Below, piece by piece: positions 1 through 13,154 of a stretch of DNA of 64,000 nucleotides. A program made the translations under genes and the position numbers. A model generated the notes under the pieces. That model had not been told where the DNA came from. It ran no database searches and saw only the letters and a list, made by a program, of their open reading frames with translations. This DNA is from Ptiloglossa arizonensis (Eukaryota > Arthropoda > Insecta > Hymenoptera > Colletidae), in the NCBI RefSeq assembly GCF_051014685.1, contig NC_135055.1, forward strand, positions 2,046,001-2,110,000, read 5' to 3'. Position 1 is the first letter of the stretch. Every line of letters starts with the position of its first letter.

Positions 1-860
1 CGGGACAGGACCGTCTCGCCGCAAAACTCGATCGTTCGATAGTTCTCGATTTTTGATTTTCAATAGAATAACCCGATAATATCCGTTTCAACTCGGCCAG
101 ACGGACGTCTCTTCTCCACCAACCCCACGGCTACCCGGCCACGTTGTTCTCTCGTCTCGAACCGATTCGCGGACGTGCTCGACGCGGACGGTATGCGAAA
201 ATTGAAAACCAATGAAAAGGCTCGGAGGCGCCCGGTACGCGCAATTTTTCCGCCCCTTTCTGCCCTTCTGCCCGACCCTTCCGGAACGATGACAAATATG
301 AATGGTTCCGAACCCCGGAACTTTAATTACCGTCACTATCGAGCATCGTCGACGAGAGGCCAACAAAAGAAATTAAACGCGCGCGATACGCCGGTGTAGC
401 AGCCACGCGGACAGATGGAGGTTAAACGGTTAGGTTTTTCGGCGACTTCCACAGGGATTTATTGGCCACGTTATTGGCAACGGTGTTAAGGTTCGTGTAA
501 CGACGTATTCGAAACGAAATACACGAACGAGTTTTCACCGAAATGCCTTTGATTTTTTCATCGATGTATTCAAGTGATCAACTTCCGTGGCTTAGGTTCA
601 GTGTTTTATTATTTCTCGTGTCGTAATTTTAGCACATGGTAGATTCGGGACAAACGTAGATTTAAGAGAACGTAGTTTTAAGGATTATCCTGAAAGAGGG
701 TAATGGAAGAGGAAGTCTGTGTCGGATATTTGACGAGCAACGAGTGAGGGTGGAAGAGAGTGTGCGATGGGAGTGAGGGAAAGGGTTAAGGGCCTTCCTT
801 TTTTCGGAAGAAAAGTCTGTGTTGAGCCAAGAGTCGTTAAGCGTTGTAGAGAGTTGTATT
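1..860. other. Single-copy sequence, no gene recognised
   Basis: The first 420 bases are CpG-rich and hold short open frames on both strands that overlap each other (88-366 minus, 175-399 plus). The plus frame begins at GTG, not ATG. From about 540 the sequence becomes AT-rich. I see no repeat, splice-bounded exon or RNA gene. Confidence 0.5.
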
Positions 861-861
861 A

Positions 862-1092
862 CGAGGTTGTTCGATAAGTTGTGTCGTTTTTTTTCGTTGT
901 AAAAAAAAATATAATATAGTACTATGACGATCAACTTTGAACAAGTTAAATATCGTTGTAAATATACGAACGAGTCGACAGATCTACGCGAAAGTTCACA
1001 TATGCTTATCAAACGGTAGTATCATCTTTAGAAAAATAAAACGACGAATAACTCCATTTTTTATCGAACGACAAAACTTATTGAGCAACATA
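862..1092. mobile_element. Mariner-type MITE, family 2 (about 230 bp)
   Basis: The left end reads AGGTTGTTCGATAAGTTGTG (864-883). The right end (about 1061-1092) is the imperfect reverse complement, ending TTATTGAGCAACATA. The terminal inverted repeats are about 25 bp long with a few mismatches. The same ends bound the larger element at 31927-32556, so this is a family. GGTTG-type ends next to TA are typical of Tc1/mariner elements. The interior has no open frame of useful length, so it is non-autonomous. The exact outer boundaries and the TA duplication are uncertain by a few bases. Confidence 0.65.
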
Positions 1093-2555
1093 TTATAGTT
1101 ATATTATTTACTGTTATCTATCTCTCGTCAAAGTATTCGTTATTTATAATTTAATAAATAAATAATTCATATTAGCACCGAGCCAACGGAGCATTTGCCA
1201 CAGATTCTGTATTTGTTGATTACTATCATATTTGACGAAAAGTAGTACTATTAGAATTGTATTATTTGTGTAGTAAATTTGAGGTGAAATATATGGGAAA
1301 AATTATTTATATTTTAATACGTGTATTAAATCATTAAATCATTTGAGGAGGTATTATTTTACCTACCTCTTGTATATGATATTTAAAGACTATTAGCAAT
1401 TAGCCTTGCAAATTACCTTCCATTGGTTGGTTGTGATGTTAACTTTTTCTTCAAAATACAATATATGTCCCTCAGGGATATCTTCAAATCTCTTATCCCT
1501 ATTCTAAATTGTTCAAACCACTTTTATGCTACACCTTCACAATTATTGTAGAAGTGCATAAAAATCTTTCGAACTCGGTAACCTTTGATCCAAGTTTGAA
1601 CTTGTTGAACAAACATGCACGTATAACAGCGTTAACAGAAGTTTTCCAGCGAGCATTTATAGTAAACGTGATACATCGAAGATGTACAAACTAACCGATT
1701 TCGAGTTTTTCAAGCTATTCGACGTGTAAAAGCAATAACAGGTAATGAAACAACTCAACACCAAATGTCGAAATTACCACTCGGGAAAAATCACGCAAAC
1801 TTTCCGAGGCGTCTAATAATACCGCCATTATTATTTATAACACTTCGCCATCTTCGTTCGAAAGGTTTCTGATTAATTATCGTTACTCTCGGAGGTGATT
1901 TCTCAGTTCATCGATCTTTTAAATCTTTTCCTAGCTGGCGAATGTTCCAGGGAATAGCGAGAAGGACGAGGCAACATTTCCCATCCCAAAGCGATTTTCT
2001 TCTATGATCATGACCTTCCTATTACCAGGTCTCTCTTCTGAGAGTTCCTGTTGTAATCTTTCTAACCGCTGACAGTAGAATTGAGCCGTTTCTCAGGATT
2101 CTAGCGATTCGAAACGAATAAACCATCGACACCGCGAGAAGAGGCACTGTGTCGCGAAAATCCAAGTGTCGAACGAGTCTTGGTAACGTTGATGAAACGA
2201 AATAGAGACTGGTAATCCCGATGAGAAATGTTCATTCGTGCGTATCGTGATATTAATGAACAATTAGCGCGGCGCCGCGCTCACGGTGCATACAGAGGAT
2301 GAAGCATACTGTTATCTGTCAGAGTGCAGGCACTGGTGATCCAATAAAGCCGACCGCTATTTTCGACAATTTATTATAACGACCAGGACCGTGTAAGTCG
2401 TGTTCTGGTGAGCTAATTCCGTCAAATAATTCTCAACGATCCGATGCAAAGACTTCCCGATCCCCTTATTTCACGGAATACTGGTCAGTATGGTTTTGAG
2501 CTTAGGTTAATAGGAACACTTTAGCACGGTTTCACTTGTACAATTCTTGTCATAT
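1093..2555. other. AT-rich single-copy sequence
   Basis: I see no gene or array here. A perfect 14-bp GC palindrome (GCGCGGCGCCGCGC) lies at 2267-2280 in otherwise AT-rich DNA. It is followed by about 60 bp of more balanced composition, which could be a regulatory patch. Only short open frames are present (for example 1509-1694). Confidence 0.45.
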
Positions 2556-2559
2556 TTTA

Positions 2560-3195
2560 CTGGAATATATACATATACGTGCGATAAAGAAATTGAATAA
2601 AACAGATACTGGATTGTAACCTATAAAATTTCTGCACTTGGATACTTTTATATAGTAAAAAATTAGAAGCTTTCAACGTAAAAGTTGAAACGCTTAGTAC
2701 GTTCCGTGGACGAAAATTCAACAGTGGCATTTGTTTAACACATTCGTTAAACATAGAGGCGAAACGATTCTTCGCGCCAATACAAATCGAAAAGTCCTTT
2801 ACCATTTTTCAATCCTAGGTTTCGTTATCGAGATATAAGTAATTAAAGTTTTCACGCGTGGGCGCATGCGTGACAGCGCGATCAGCTGACTGGGAGAAAA
2901 ATGGCGCGCATCGAAAGTCGCTTTAACTGCTTATATCTCGGCAACGAAGCTTCGGATTGCAAAATAGTAAAGGACTTTTCGGTTTCCTTTCGCACGAGGA
3001 ATCGATCCTGAGAAAAAGTTTTTTTTTTTCTCGACACTTCGTCAAATTGGAGCGACTCGGATACATTGTGTCAAACTTGGTCAGAATCCCGTTTCGTATT
3101 TTCACGTTGATGAACGATGTAAGTTCGTAATAAGGTATGGAGATCGCGCAACAGAACAATGTACTCATCTTCGAATTTCATTTAGAGGACACCCC
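2560..3195. mobile_element. Long imperfect palindrome, probable non-autonomous DNA transposon
   Basis: Two arms face each other around about 2880. The left arm (2788-2850) includes CGAAAAGTCCTTTACCATTT and CGAGATATAAGTAATTAAAG. The right arm (2915-2985), read in reverse complement, has CGAAAAGTCCTTTACTATTT and CGAGATATAAGCAGTTAAAG. The inner 65 bp is about 80 percent identical. Weaker pairing continues outward: AACGTAAAAGTTGAAACG near 2678 pairs with AACGTGAAAATACGAAACG near 3097. The right edge has a GGACACCCC motif (3187-3195) like the GGGTGTCC ends of some DNA transposons. The loop is CpG-rich. The left boundary is not resolved. Confidence 0.55.
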
Positions 3196-5010
3196 TAAAC
3201 GCACAGATTCCAGCGGTTATCTCAGAGTCAAAGACAGAGGGTGGCTTTGCTAAGAGGTCGATAGAGGGTAGCTGGGTGACATAATAGCTTACTCAGGATT
3301 CACTTGTGGTCAGTAATCGGATTGCCAGGATCGACGGGCGAGCTGGAATGATCAATGTGTGGCTAGCTGCGGTCCTCGAAGCATACTTTCCTAGAAAAAT
3401 CTTCCTAGAAAGATCTTTCGGCACATTAGCTCTAATGCTCCCAGTGTCACGAATGTTATATTTCCATGAATCAATTCACGTTGTTTACGATCCAATATCA
3501 TCCGATTCTACTTTGATATCAAAAATAACCGTGATGCAGTATCTATGTTTCAGTTGTTTGCAGACCCGTGAATTAAACTTACTTTGGAAAATTCCATCAG
3601 AATAGGTAAAAGCGTATAGGTTTTTGTCGCGTTTTTTTTTTTTTTTTAATGAATTTTTTAATTTTTTCATTCGATTATACATTCCGTACATTTATTCGCG
3701 GTGTTATTTATAGTTTCCCAAATTTTTGAATTTTCCTATTTGGGGTAAACAAAACTACAACACTTCTGTTTCCCGTTCGTTCGGGTCAAAGTTAGCTTCC
3801 AACAGGAATTCATTAAGTCAAACTACATTACCGCGAAACAATAGGATATTGTAGCAACGTAGATGCTTAAAATTTTCAGCTTTTCCTGATTCAATGCACG
3901 TGCGCTGGCATCGAATCAGAGGTGTCACTTTTGTCGCCGGTACGAACTATAATAGATACCCCTGGTATCGGCCTTTCCCAGAGCGTAGCCGATCATAATT
4001 GAATTTTTCGCTTTTGACGGCTTTGCTCGGATTTAACCGTAAACCAGTTATTGATCGGTCATTACAAAAGATATTTACAGGCGTGACTCGCCTCTGTCGA
4101 TTTATAATCGTCTTCCATGGCTATGTGGATTTGATTCGCACGAACATGAAGTGTTCCATCCATCATTTAAGGTACCTTCAAAACTTCGTCGTGCAAAAAT
4201 ACAAAATATTCCCTTTGTATAACACGAACGAATGAAATTTTGGTTTTCACCACGTGGGAGTAATATTACTTCAAAAATTGTTCTGCTGCAATTTTTTAGA
4301 ATTGTATAAATTTTGAAACTTTTGCTCATACATTTCTTCGGGATCATAAATTGGAAAAGTACTGTTCTTAGTATCGTATGTGTTTTACTGAAATTGTTTG
4401 GAATTGTTTCCAAAATTGTGAATTCTGAAGGTATACTAAGAGAAATATGAGCTCAAATAAATCGCGACTTCGATCCTCTACCGGGTATACACAAAAAACG
4501 TAGAAAATTACGCGTTAACGTTTCTCGAAAGAATGGAGATAAATTTCTAATTTTTAGCATTCTTATAATTTTTCGAACACAGCGATACTGTCTCGAGTTC
4601 AACGATTCTAAATATACAATAAAATTGCATTTAATGACCGAACGCGTGCTCCATCTCTCTCGTTCTTGGTTCACGCGACTCTCGGTTTCAGCGCGAGATA
4701 AAATTCGCTACCTACCCCGCTTTCGAATCAATCGACGATCTCGCATCGTAACTCGAAAACGAAAATTGTCATACGTTACAGTAACGCGCATTCAAAATTA
4801 GAAAGCGTTATACGTAAAAATGTTGTACCACCGTTTCAATTTATTTTTAAACGAAGAACAACTGTGCACCATAAATTACGGAATACCCTATAACTTCAGG
4901 CGTGCACAAACGCCCGTACGATTCAATCCTATTAGCTGGCACGTCTGTGTAGACAAAGGTATTGATCATCGATGAGTTTGGCGGGCTTTCGAGTCTCCCC
5001 CTTCCTCTAT
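3196..5010. other. Single-copy sequence, no gene recognised
   Basis: AT-rich DNA with a T run at about 3633-3648. Several open frames of 70-100 codons lie on both strands (3306-3605 plus, 4102-4413 minus). None shows a recognisable domain, signal peptide or repeat. Confidence 0.45.
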
Positions 5011-5034
5011 TTCTCTCTCTCTCTCTCTCTCTCT
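5011..5034. repeat. (CT)n microsatellite
   Basis: A near-perfect CT run inside a pyrimidine-rich stretch (4995-5045). It is responsible for the Leu/Ser-rich short frames seen here, which are not credible genes. Confidence 0.9.
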
Positions 5035-5452
5035 TTTTCCCTCAATGTCTTTCTCGACTCGCACCACCCTCCTTATTTCACGCTATTCCCGCCATTTGTG
5101 CTTGCCTCTCCCGGTACCTCACCATTGAAATCCTCGAAGCTGCATATTAATGCAGGCGCATAAATCCCGCCACTAACCGCTCTCTTAGTTTACGGAGAGA
5201 GACGACTACCCTGTCTCGCTTGCACCGCTCGTCGACAACCGAGCTCTCCTTGATCGCTGCTTCGACGGATAATCGGGATCTGAATACCCTAAACTCTACT
5301 GTTCGAAGGATCTCAGCGAGGAAATCTCAGCTATGTTTTCCTTCGATCTGCAAAATGCCATGCCGCGTTTTGAATGATATTCCCCTTACTTTGCGAAAGT
5401 TTCTCATTGTAGGGAAGACAGCAGTCGAACGTAATAGAAGTTGTGACTAGAG

Positions 5453-6690
5453 CTTGTCGAATTCTTTTGCATTCGAATATTCAAATAATTCGGTGATTCG
5501 AATACTCGTCGAATACAATTTTAATACTCGACTATTCGAACATTGGAACACTTGGAATTGTGATTACAACTGAGGTTACTTGTCGAATTTTTCTGCATTC
5601 GAACGTTCAAATAATTCGGTGATTCGAATACTCGTCGAATACAGTTTCAATACTCGACTATTCGAACATCGGAACACTTGGAATTGTGATTACAACTGAG
5701 GTTACTTATCGAATTTTTCTGCATTCGAACGTTCAAATAATTCGGTGATTCGAATACTCGTCGAATACAGTTTCAATACTCGACTATTCGAACATCGGAA
5801 CACTTGGAATTGTGATTACAACTGAGGTTACTTCTCGAATTTTTCTGCATTCGAACGTTCAAATAATTCGGTGATTCGAATACTCGTCGAATACAGTTTC
5901 AATACTCGACTATTCGAACATCGGAACACTTGGAATTGTGATTACAACTGAGGTTACTTATCGAATTTTTCTGCATTCGAACGTTCAAATAATTCGGTGA
6001 TTCGAATACTCGTCGAATACAGTTTTAATACTCGACTATTCGAACATCGGAACACTTGGAATTGTGATTACAACTGAGGTTACTTCTCGAATTTTTCTGC
6101 ATTCGAACGTTCAAATAATTCGGTGATTCGAATACTCGTCGAATACAGTTTCAATACTCGACTATTCGAACATCGGAACACTTGGAATTGTGATTACAAC
6201 TGAGGTTACTTATCGAATTTTTCTGCATTCGAACGTTCAAATAATTCGGTGATTCGAATACTCGTCGAATACAGTTTCAATACTCGACTATTCGAACATC
6301 GGAACACTTGGAATTGTGATTACAACTGAGGTTACTTATCGAATTTTTCTGCATTCGAACGTTCAAATAATTCGGTGATTCGAATACTCGTCGAATACAG
6401 TTTTAATACTCGACTATTCGAACATTGGAACACTTGAAACTGTGATCACAGCTGAGGTTACTTGTCGAATTTTTCTGCATTCGAACGTTCAAATAATTCG
6501 GTGATTCGAATACTCGTCGAATACAGTTTCAATACTCGACTATTCGAACATCGGAACACTTGGAACTGTGATTATAGCTGAGGTTACTTGTCGAATTTTT
6601 CTGCATTCGAACGTTCAAATAATTCGGTGATTCGAATACTCGTCGAATACAATTTTAATACTCGACTATTCGAACACCTGATGCACCTGG
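5453..6690. repeat. 126-bp satellite array, about 10 units, ATTCGAAT core
   Basis: The marker GTTACT occurs at 5575, 5701, 5827, 5953 and 6079, every 126 bp without drift, and the pattern continues to about 6690. A unit contains GCATTCGAACGTTCAAATAA, then a TTCGAATACTCGTCGAATAC block, then a non-core segment GAATTGTGATTACAACTGAG. Units differ at only a few positions (for example CATTGG or CATCGG; CTTGTC, CTTATC or CTTCTC), so the array is young or homogenised. The first unit and the last two are the most divergent, as expected at array edges. Confidence 0.95.
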
Positions 6691-6930
6691 AATTCGTGGT
6701 ATTCGAATTAAAATGATTTAAACTGTGTTTTCAATTAATATTCGAATAATGATAATCGATTCCCTAAAATTGAATTGATTTTGCAAAATATTTGGCGAGT
6801 ATTCGAACATTTTGGTGATTATTCGGCGAATATAATTCGAATACATAACTATGTGAATACTATTTGAACACTACTGGAATACACTATTTGTCGAATATTT
6901 TTTGCAGTGATCAATTACCCGAATATTCTC
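6691..6930. repeat. Decayed tail of the 126-bp array
   Basis: Irregular TTCGAAT-like words continue (for example AATATAATTCGAATACATA at about 6827) without a fixed period. The stretch ends at GCAGTGAT (6904) followed 14 bp later by CCCGAA (6918). The same ending, with the same spacing, closes the array at 35135-35605. Confidence 0.7.
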
Positions 6931-7755
6931 GCAGTATTTGAATACTATACGTTTGTTCAAACTAATTTAAGTTACTTCACGGCCACGCTGACGCGTTACG
7001 TGCACCCTGATTAAAAATTTCAGCAGTAAACGTACAATCGGGAAGTTTGAAATTCAGAAATCGTAAAGGTATCGAAACGCGCGATTAGAATGAACTGTTG
7101 AGTTCATTAAGCACCAAGAAGTTCTTTCCTAGTTCTTAATCGAAATCGAGTCCATTAGGGAACAAACTCACCCTGGCGATTCAAGCGGAACAACCGAATA
7201 AATCGTCAACGATATTATTCATTGATAGCTTGATTGGAACTTCTAATTGCGCGTCGACTAACATCCGGCTAAATTGTTTTCGCTTACACGGACGCAGTGC
7301 GCGGAAACTAATGAGAACCTAAATCGATTTACGAGCGTGTAAATGAGTTTGGGCCGTTGTTTCCGATATAAACGAAGAGTCGACGGTTTCCACGGCGCAA
7401 TAGTAACTTCAAATCTGTTCGCGTTGACACTGATAGGACCCATGACAGAGTTTTGAAAGCTAATTAATTTTCCTTCGACAAACGACTTCACGCGGAATGC
7501 GATTCGTTCGAAGTTACATTACTTTGCAAAATCGAAACCTGAAGATTACCTACCGAGCGTTTTTCTTTTCTTTTTTTCAAATTCAAATTTATTCGTACAG
7601 TTCACATTTGAGAAATTAGGCGAGTCGTGAGCTACAAGATCTTCTATTATTGAAACAAATTTGAACGTAATCGTACTTCAATTTTATCAAATTTCCTGGC
7701 ACCAAATGCGACAAGTGTAAAAAAGAGCGATTCCTGGTATTTCGGATGAAAATTA
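6931..7755. other. Single-copy sequence
   Basis: No repeat or gene recognised. A 77-codon minus-strand frame (7258-7491) has no recognisable features. Confidence 0.4.
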
Positions 7756-7759
7756 ACTT

Positions 7760-8070
7760 AAAATATGCGATAAAGTTTTTTCAAACGATGCTTCGTTTTC
7801 GAGAAAATTGATTTTGAAAATTCATGGGCCACATATATGATCGGTTACGATTTGGCTAACACGTTTATCCGTTGCTCATTACTTTTAATGATACTACTGT
7901 CTGCAAACGTAATTGGCAGTGAATGATATCACCTACCTTCAAGTAGAGATAGTAAGCAATGATCAGATGCTCGTTAAATCGTATTCGATCGCACACTCCA
8001 ACACTTTTTGAACACAACTTTCTCGTAAACGAAGTCACGTATGAAAAAAATGTTTTTCTACATTTTCAAT
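7760..8070. mobile_element. Palindromic element, copy 1 (related to 24000-24430)
   Basis: The left arm from about 7768 (AAAGTTTTTTCAAACGATGC, then CTTCGTTTTCGAGAAAATTG) pairs with the reverse complement of 7995-8065 (CTTCGTTTACGAGAAAGTTG). The inner part around GTTGCTCATTAC (7872) pairs with GTAAGCAATGATCAGATG (7952). The same inner arm, GAGCAATGATCAGACACG, occurs in the palindrome at 24000-24430, so this is a dispersed family. There is no coding potential. Ends are not resolved. Confidence 0.5.
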
Positions 8071-8109
8071 TCTCTTAATAATTAATTCTCTTAATAAAAT
8101 TATTAATAG

Positions 8110-10290
8110 TCGTAAGAATCGCGCTTCAATATTGTCACGAACAAGGTTTGGGACTATTCGAATTTTTTGTAGCTATTTCACTGCCACGAATAATCGTTCA
8201 AAAAATAAAGAGGAGAGGATAAACTTCAGGAATTCGATTCACTGTGAAAAAAAAAAAACTTGTCAAACGAACGGTTTGTATTTCCACAAGGGTGTTTCGA
8301 AAATTTCCAAACGTTAGAGTAGCAATAGTATCGGCACACGTTTCCAGACTAAAGAAAATTCTTTCGCGGTCTTGTCAATGAACAATTAGAATCGAAGCCT
8401 GTTATCGTGTGGGCAGAATATTCGAATCAGGACCGTGCAAATAAGTCGTGATTCCCAGAACCCTTTGCACCTGGTAATCCGATCTCGGCGGAAATTCAGC
8501 GAGGCCGGAAACGCGAATCCCGCGAGATTTGTTTGTACATGCTATACAGCAGGCGTTGACCGTAGATAATTGGGATTTCGTTCGCAGACTGCTCCGATTT
8601 GGAGATTATGAAACGATACTGAAACGATTATTGTCGACGCTACGCGATACATCGAACCGTGGAAAGATGAACCGGAAGCGAAAGGATTATGCTTCCACCG
8701 TGAGAGAGTCTGACGAAGCGATGAACGCGATTGGTTGCACGTGTTAACTTATGCCAGCAAAAGAGAAAAAAATAAAATTGAATTTTTCATCCAATTTATC
8801 GTTTATTATTTCGTGGACCACCGATATTGAAAATATATTCCCTGCATTGAATTTTAATCACAAAACGATCCTTTATAAGATTTATAAGAGTGATCTTATA
8901 TCGAGGTATTCTTGAGGAAACTATACTTTGTAGAATTGAGTTTATTAAAAAATCAGTTAAACAAAGAATTAGTAAATAAAAGCACCATTCAGTCTTCAAC
9001 AATACATTTACAATAAAAATATTATTCTCTCGTTCTTTTCAAATTCCTCCTTTTTTGTCGATTGCATTTATGTTACTCGTCGTATTTATATTTTTGTTAC
9101 TCGTCATTTCCATTTGTGCATATTGCATCAATTACAAGATCCAAATAACTAGCTTACCGAGAATTACGAGATTTGTATGGTAACCCCTATATCCTCCAAG
9201 ATTGGCAACCACTGTGATTCAGCAAAGAGTGGGATTTCGCTTTCTTGATCCATTCAATTTCTCAGTCGATTAGTTTTCCAAAGTATCTCCCACGTGGTAT
9301 GAAAATTTAATTGCTGGATATTCGAGGAATTGAAATTTTATCTCGACCGTACAATGAAACGAATATAATAATTGCTGCTTTCTTGTAAGTTGTTTAATCG
9401 TTTGAACGAGTTAATGCTAATTATTATGATAAATTTGTTCGTATTTATTGCTACGATACGATGAAATGCACAAATAAAGGTAAATTTATCTGCAGGTAAA
9501 ATTTAACGTAATATTTGCGGTTAAATGTTTCTGTACATTAAAATAACTAGCACGGGATAATTTGTTCTATGAAATTCGAATCTTGTTGCCCGCGAGCGAA
9601 CAACTCTGTGCGTTCGATCAATTTTTTCCTTCCTTGAACAATTTAACCGAATAATTTTCTTGGCAACGACCAATTACTGTCACCGTTAATTTAATTTTTG
9701 CTCTTAGATGCACGTTGAGAGACGATTCTTTTGAGCTTCTTTTCTCGCTAAAATTTATACTGTTGATTCAATTTCCACCTTGTTATTTTTCGAGGTTAAC
9801 GTCCGTGCCAACGTACTTTTATTTATATCTACTTTTCGCGCAGCTGTCATTATCACCGTCGTGCATTCACTCTTGAACACCCAATCCCCAACACCCATCG
9901 TTTCTTTGATCATGTCACACGCTCGCATCTTCTGGATCCGTGTTTCTCATTTCTGCTCGAATATTAACCGTATCGACTACACAATTTCGATTAGGAGATT
10001 TATTCCCATTTCGTTCGCGATGCCTTCTTAATCTTCTCTCTTTTAGCGAAATCGTTGACTACCCTTAGAAATTGCATTTCTGCAGTTTGTGCTTTGCTTC
10101 TATACCTAGTTACATTTTGAGACTTCAAATATTTTATTAATACGTTGCCTGCCAATCCAATTTCATGAAACTTCCTCTCAGAATCGCTCCGGATCTTTTC
10201 ACGATTTATAATTTTGATTCTATACCTTCGTTTTATCCATCTTGAAAGTTGATTCTCGTAAAGATCGCATTTTCAGATCGTGTAAATATA
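8110..10290. other. AT-rich single-copy sequence
   Basis: No gene or array recognised. A small internal duplication of GTTACTCGTC lies at about 9070-9105. Short open frames (8529-8747, 9780-10031) have no recognisable features. Confidence 0.4.
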
Positions 10291-10293
10291 TAA

Positions 10294-12097
10294 ATAATAA
10301 TACTTGAATAACAATATTCGAATACTCAAATATTCGAGTAATGGTATTCGAATAATATTCGAATACTTACGTATCGGAATAACGGTATCGATATACTCAA
10401 ATACTGATAGCCGAATACTCAAATATTCGAATAATGGTATTCGAATAATAATATTCGAATACTTACGTATTGGAATAACCGTATCGATATACTCAAATAT
10501 ACGAATACTCGAATACTGATAGCCGAATACTCAGATATTCGAGTAGTGGTATTCGAATAATAATATTCCAATACTTACGTATCGGAATAACCGTATCGAT
10601 ATACTCAAATATACGAATACTCGAATACTGATAGCCGAATACTCAGATATTCGAGTAATGGTATTCGAATAATAATATTCGAATACTTACGTATTGGAAT
10701 AACCGTATCTATATACTCGAATATACGAATACTCGAATACTGATATCCGAATATTCAAATATTCCAGATTTATTCGAATACCATTTGAATATCTAAAAAG
10801 TATCGATCGAATTCTTCCGTGAAATAACCGTATCGATATACTCAAATATACGAATACTCGAATACTGATAGCCGAATACTCAGATATTCGAGTAATGGTA
10901 TTCGAATAATAATATTCGAATACTTACGTATCGGAATAACCGTATCGATATACTCAAATATACGAATACTCGAATACTGATAGCCGAATACTCAGATATT
11001 CGAGTAATGGTATTCGAATAATAATATTCGAATACTTACGTATCGGAATAACCGTATCGATATACTCAAATAAACGAATACTCGAATATTGATAGCCGAA
11101 TACTCAGATATTCGAGTAATGATATTCGAATAATAATATTCGAATACTTACGTATTGGAATAACCGTATCTACATACTCAAATATACGAATACTCGAATG
11201 CTGATATCCGAATATTCAAATATTCCAGATTTATTCGAATACCATTTGAATATCTAAAAAGTATCGATCGAATTCTTCCGTGAAATAACCGTATCGATAT
11301 ACTCAAATATACGAATACTCGAATACTGATAGCCGAATACTCAGATATTCGAGTAATGGTATTCGAATAATAATATTCGAATACTTACGTATTGGAATAA
11401 CCGTATCGATATACTCAAATATACGAATACTCGAATACTGATAGCCGAATACTCAGATATTCGAGTAGTGGTATTCGAATAATAATATTCCAATACTTAC
11501 GTATCGGAATAACCGTATCGATATACTCAAATATACGAATACTCGAATACTGATAGCCGAATACTCAGATATTCGAGTAATGGTATTCGAATAATAATAT
11601 TCGAATACTTACGTATTGGAATAACCGTATCTATATACTCAAATATACGAATACTCGAATACTGATAGCCGAATACTCAAATATTCGAGTAATGGTATTC
11701 GAATAATAATATTCGAATACGTACGTATTGGAATAACCGTATCTACATACTCAAATATACGAATACTCGAATGCTGATATCCGAATATTCAAATATTCCA
11801 GATTTATTCGAATACCATTTGAATATCTAAAAAGTATCGATCGAATTCTTCCGTGAAATAACCGTATCGATATACTCAAATATACGAATACTCGAATACT
11901 GATAGCCGAATACTCAGATATTCGAGTAATGGTATTCGAATAATAATATTCGAATACTTACGTATTGGAATAACCGTATCTATATACTCGAATATACGAA
12001 TACTCGAATACTGATATCCGAATATTCAAATATTCCAGATTTATTCGAATACCATTTGAATATCTAAAAAGTATCTATCGAATTCTTCCGTGAAAGC
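10294..12097. repeat. 112/125-bp higher-order satellite, ATTCGAAT core
   Basis: A-type monomers (112 bp, marker GATAGCC) start at 10406, 10518, 10630, 10867, 10979, 11091, 11328, 11440, 11552, 11664 and 11901. B-type monomers (125 bp where followed by another unit, marker GATATCC) start at 10742, 11203, 11776 and 12013. B carries a distinct block, CCAGATTTATTCGAATACC then AAAAGTATCGATCGAATTC. The order is AAAB-AAAB-AAAAB-AB. The first higher-order unit is 461 bp. The array stops inside a B unit: CTTCCGTGAAA continues to ATAACCG in internal copies but to GCTTTTC at 12097. Confidence 0.93.
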
Positions 12098-13150
12098 TTT
12101 TCGTGCTACCTCCAAGATGAATCAGAAAGTATGCATTCGAAACCCGACCGGAATACGCTTACATAAAGCATAGCTCGAAAGCGGGGAAAAATTGAGCAGC
12201 GATAAAAATACTTCTCCTATAGGGTTGGTGGTATTAGAGCGAGGAAAAAAAAAATGATTGGCGGCGACAATTGAGTTCGATCGTTCGAATTCTCGCGGTC
12301 CTCGGCGCACAATACAACTCCTCTTCATCTTTTTTAACATCTCGAACTGTCGATCAACTTTACCGTAGTTCTTCCGCGAGTTTATATACACGACGAAACT
12401 TGTTTAAAATCACGACTTCTAGGTGGTCCAATAAATGTTCCTTCTTAATCGCCGCCGGGAAGTCGTACGCCCGGCTCCGATATCAACGTCGCTTTCAGTT
12501 CCATTTCCGATATCGACTCAGCGTGCAGCCACGGTCTTCAAACTTTACGAATTCCCGCCACTGACTGTCCTCGCATTGCAATCGACCCTGTAAGCCGCTC
12601 GAGCGGAAGAATGCATTTCATTACGGTCACAAGTCGAATTCGCATTCGCGTAGCTCTCACCTGATTCGAAATATTCCTAAACGCGAGCATCGTTTAGATC
12701 GTAAACGATATCCCGAAAAATTGTCGATTAACGCTGATCTTGCGCGACAAAGATCGTCGACGGAAAAATCCAATTTCTCGAACACGAATTATTACGTCGA
12801 TTTTACGACTGTAAAAATCGCGAAAACGAAAAATCTATTTGTGAGAATACAAGTGTAATTTTCAGACGTTCGTGAATATTAATTGTGAATATAATCGGTG
12901 ATATTTTATTTTAAATTATGGGGTTCAATGGTATTATTATAATACCTTGAATTAGAAAACTCTGAGAAAATTACTTCGCGATACAATCTTTCTCGAAGAC
13001 GTTTATATTATAGATTATATCGTACGAGACATGGGCAAATTTACAAGTTCGAGTCAGCTTCGAAATGCTTCTTAATCCGGTACGAACATTAGCGAATATT
13101 GAAAATTAAAATTTTTATATTTGCATAGTTCCATCGTACCTTCATCGGTG
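12098..13150. other. Single-copy sequence with a CpG-rich patch (12270-12600)
   Basis: The patch is open in overlapping frames on both strands (12271-12564 plus, 12122-12391 minus). I recognise no domain. The rest is AT-rich. Confidence 0.4.
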
Positions 13151-13154
13151 TACT

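Noticed and set aside
5453..12097. CRISPR-like array of repeats and spacers
   Set aside because: The units are continuous tandem repeats without unique spacers, and the sequence context is eukaryotic.
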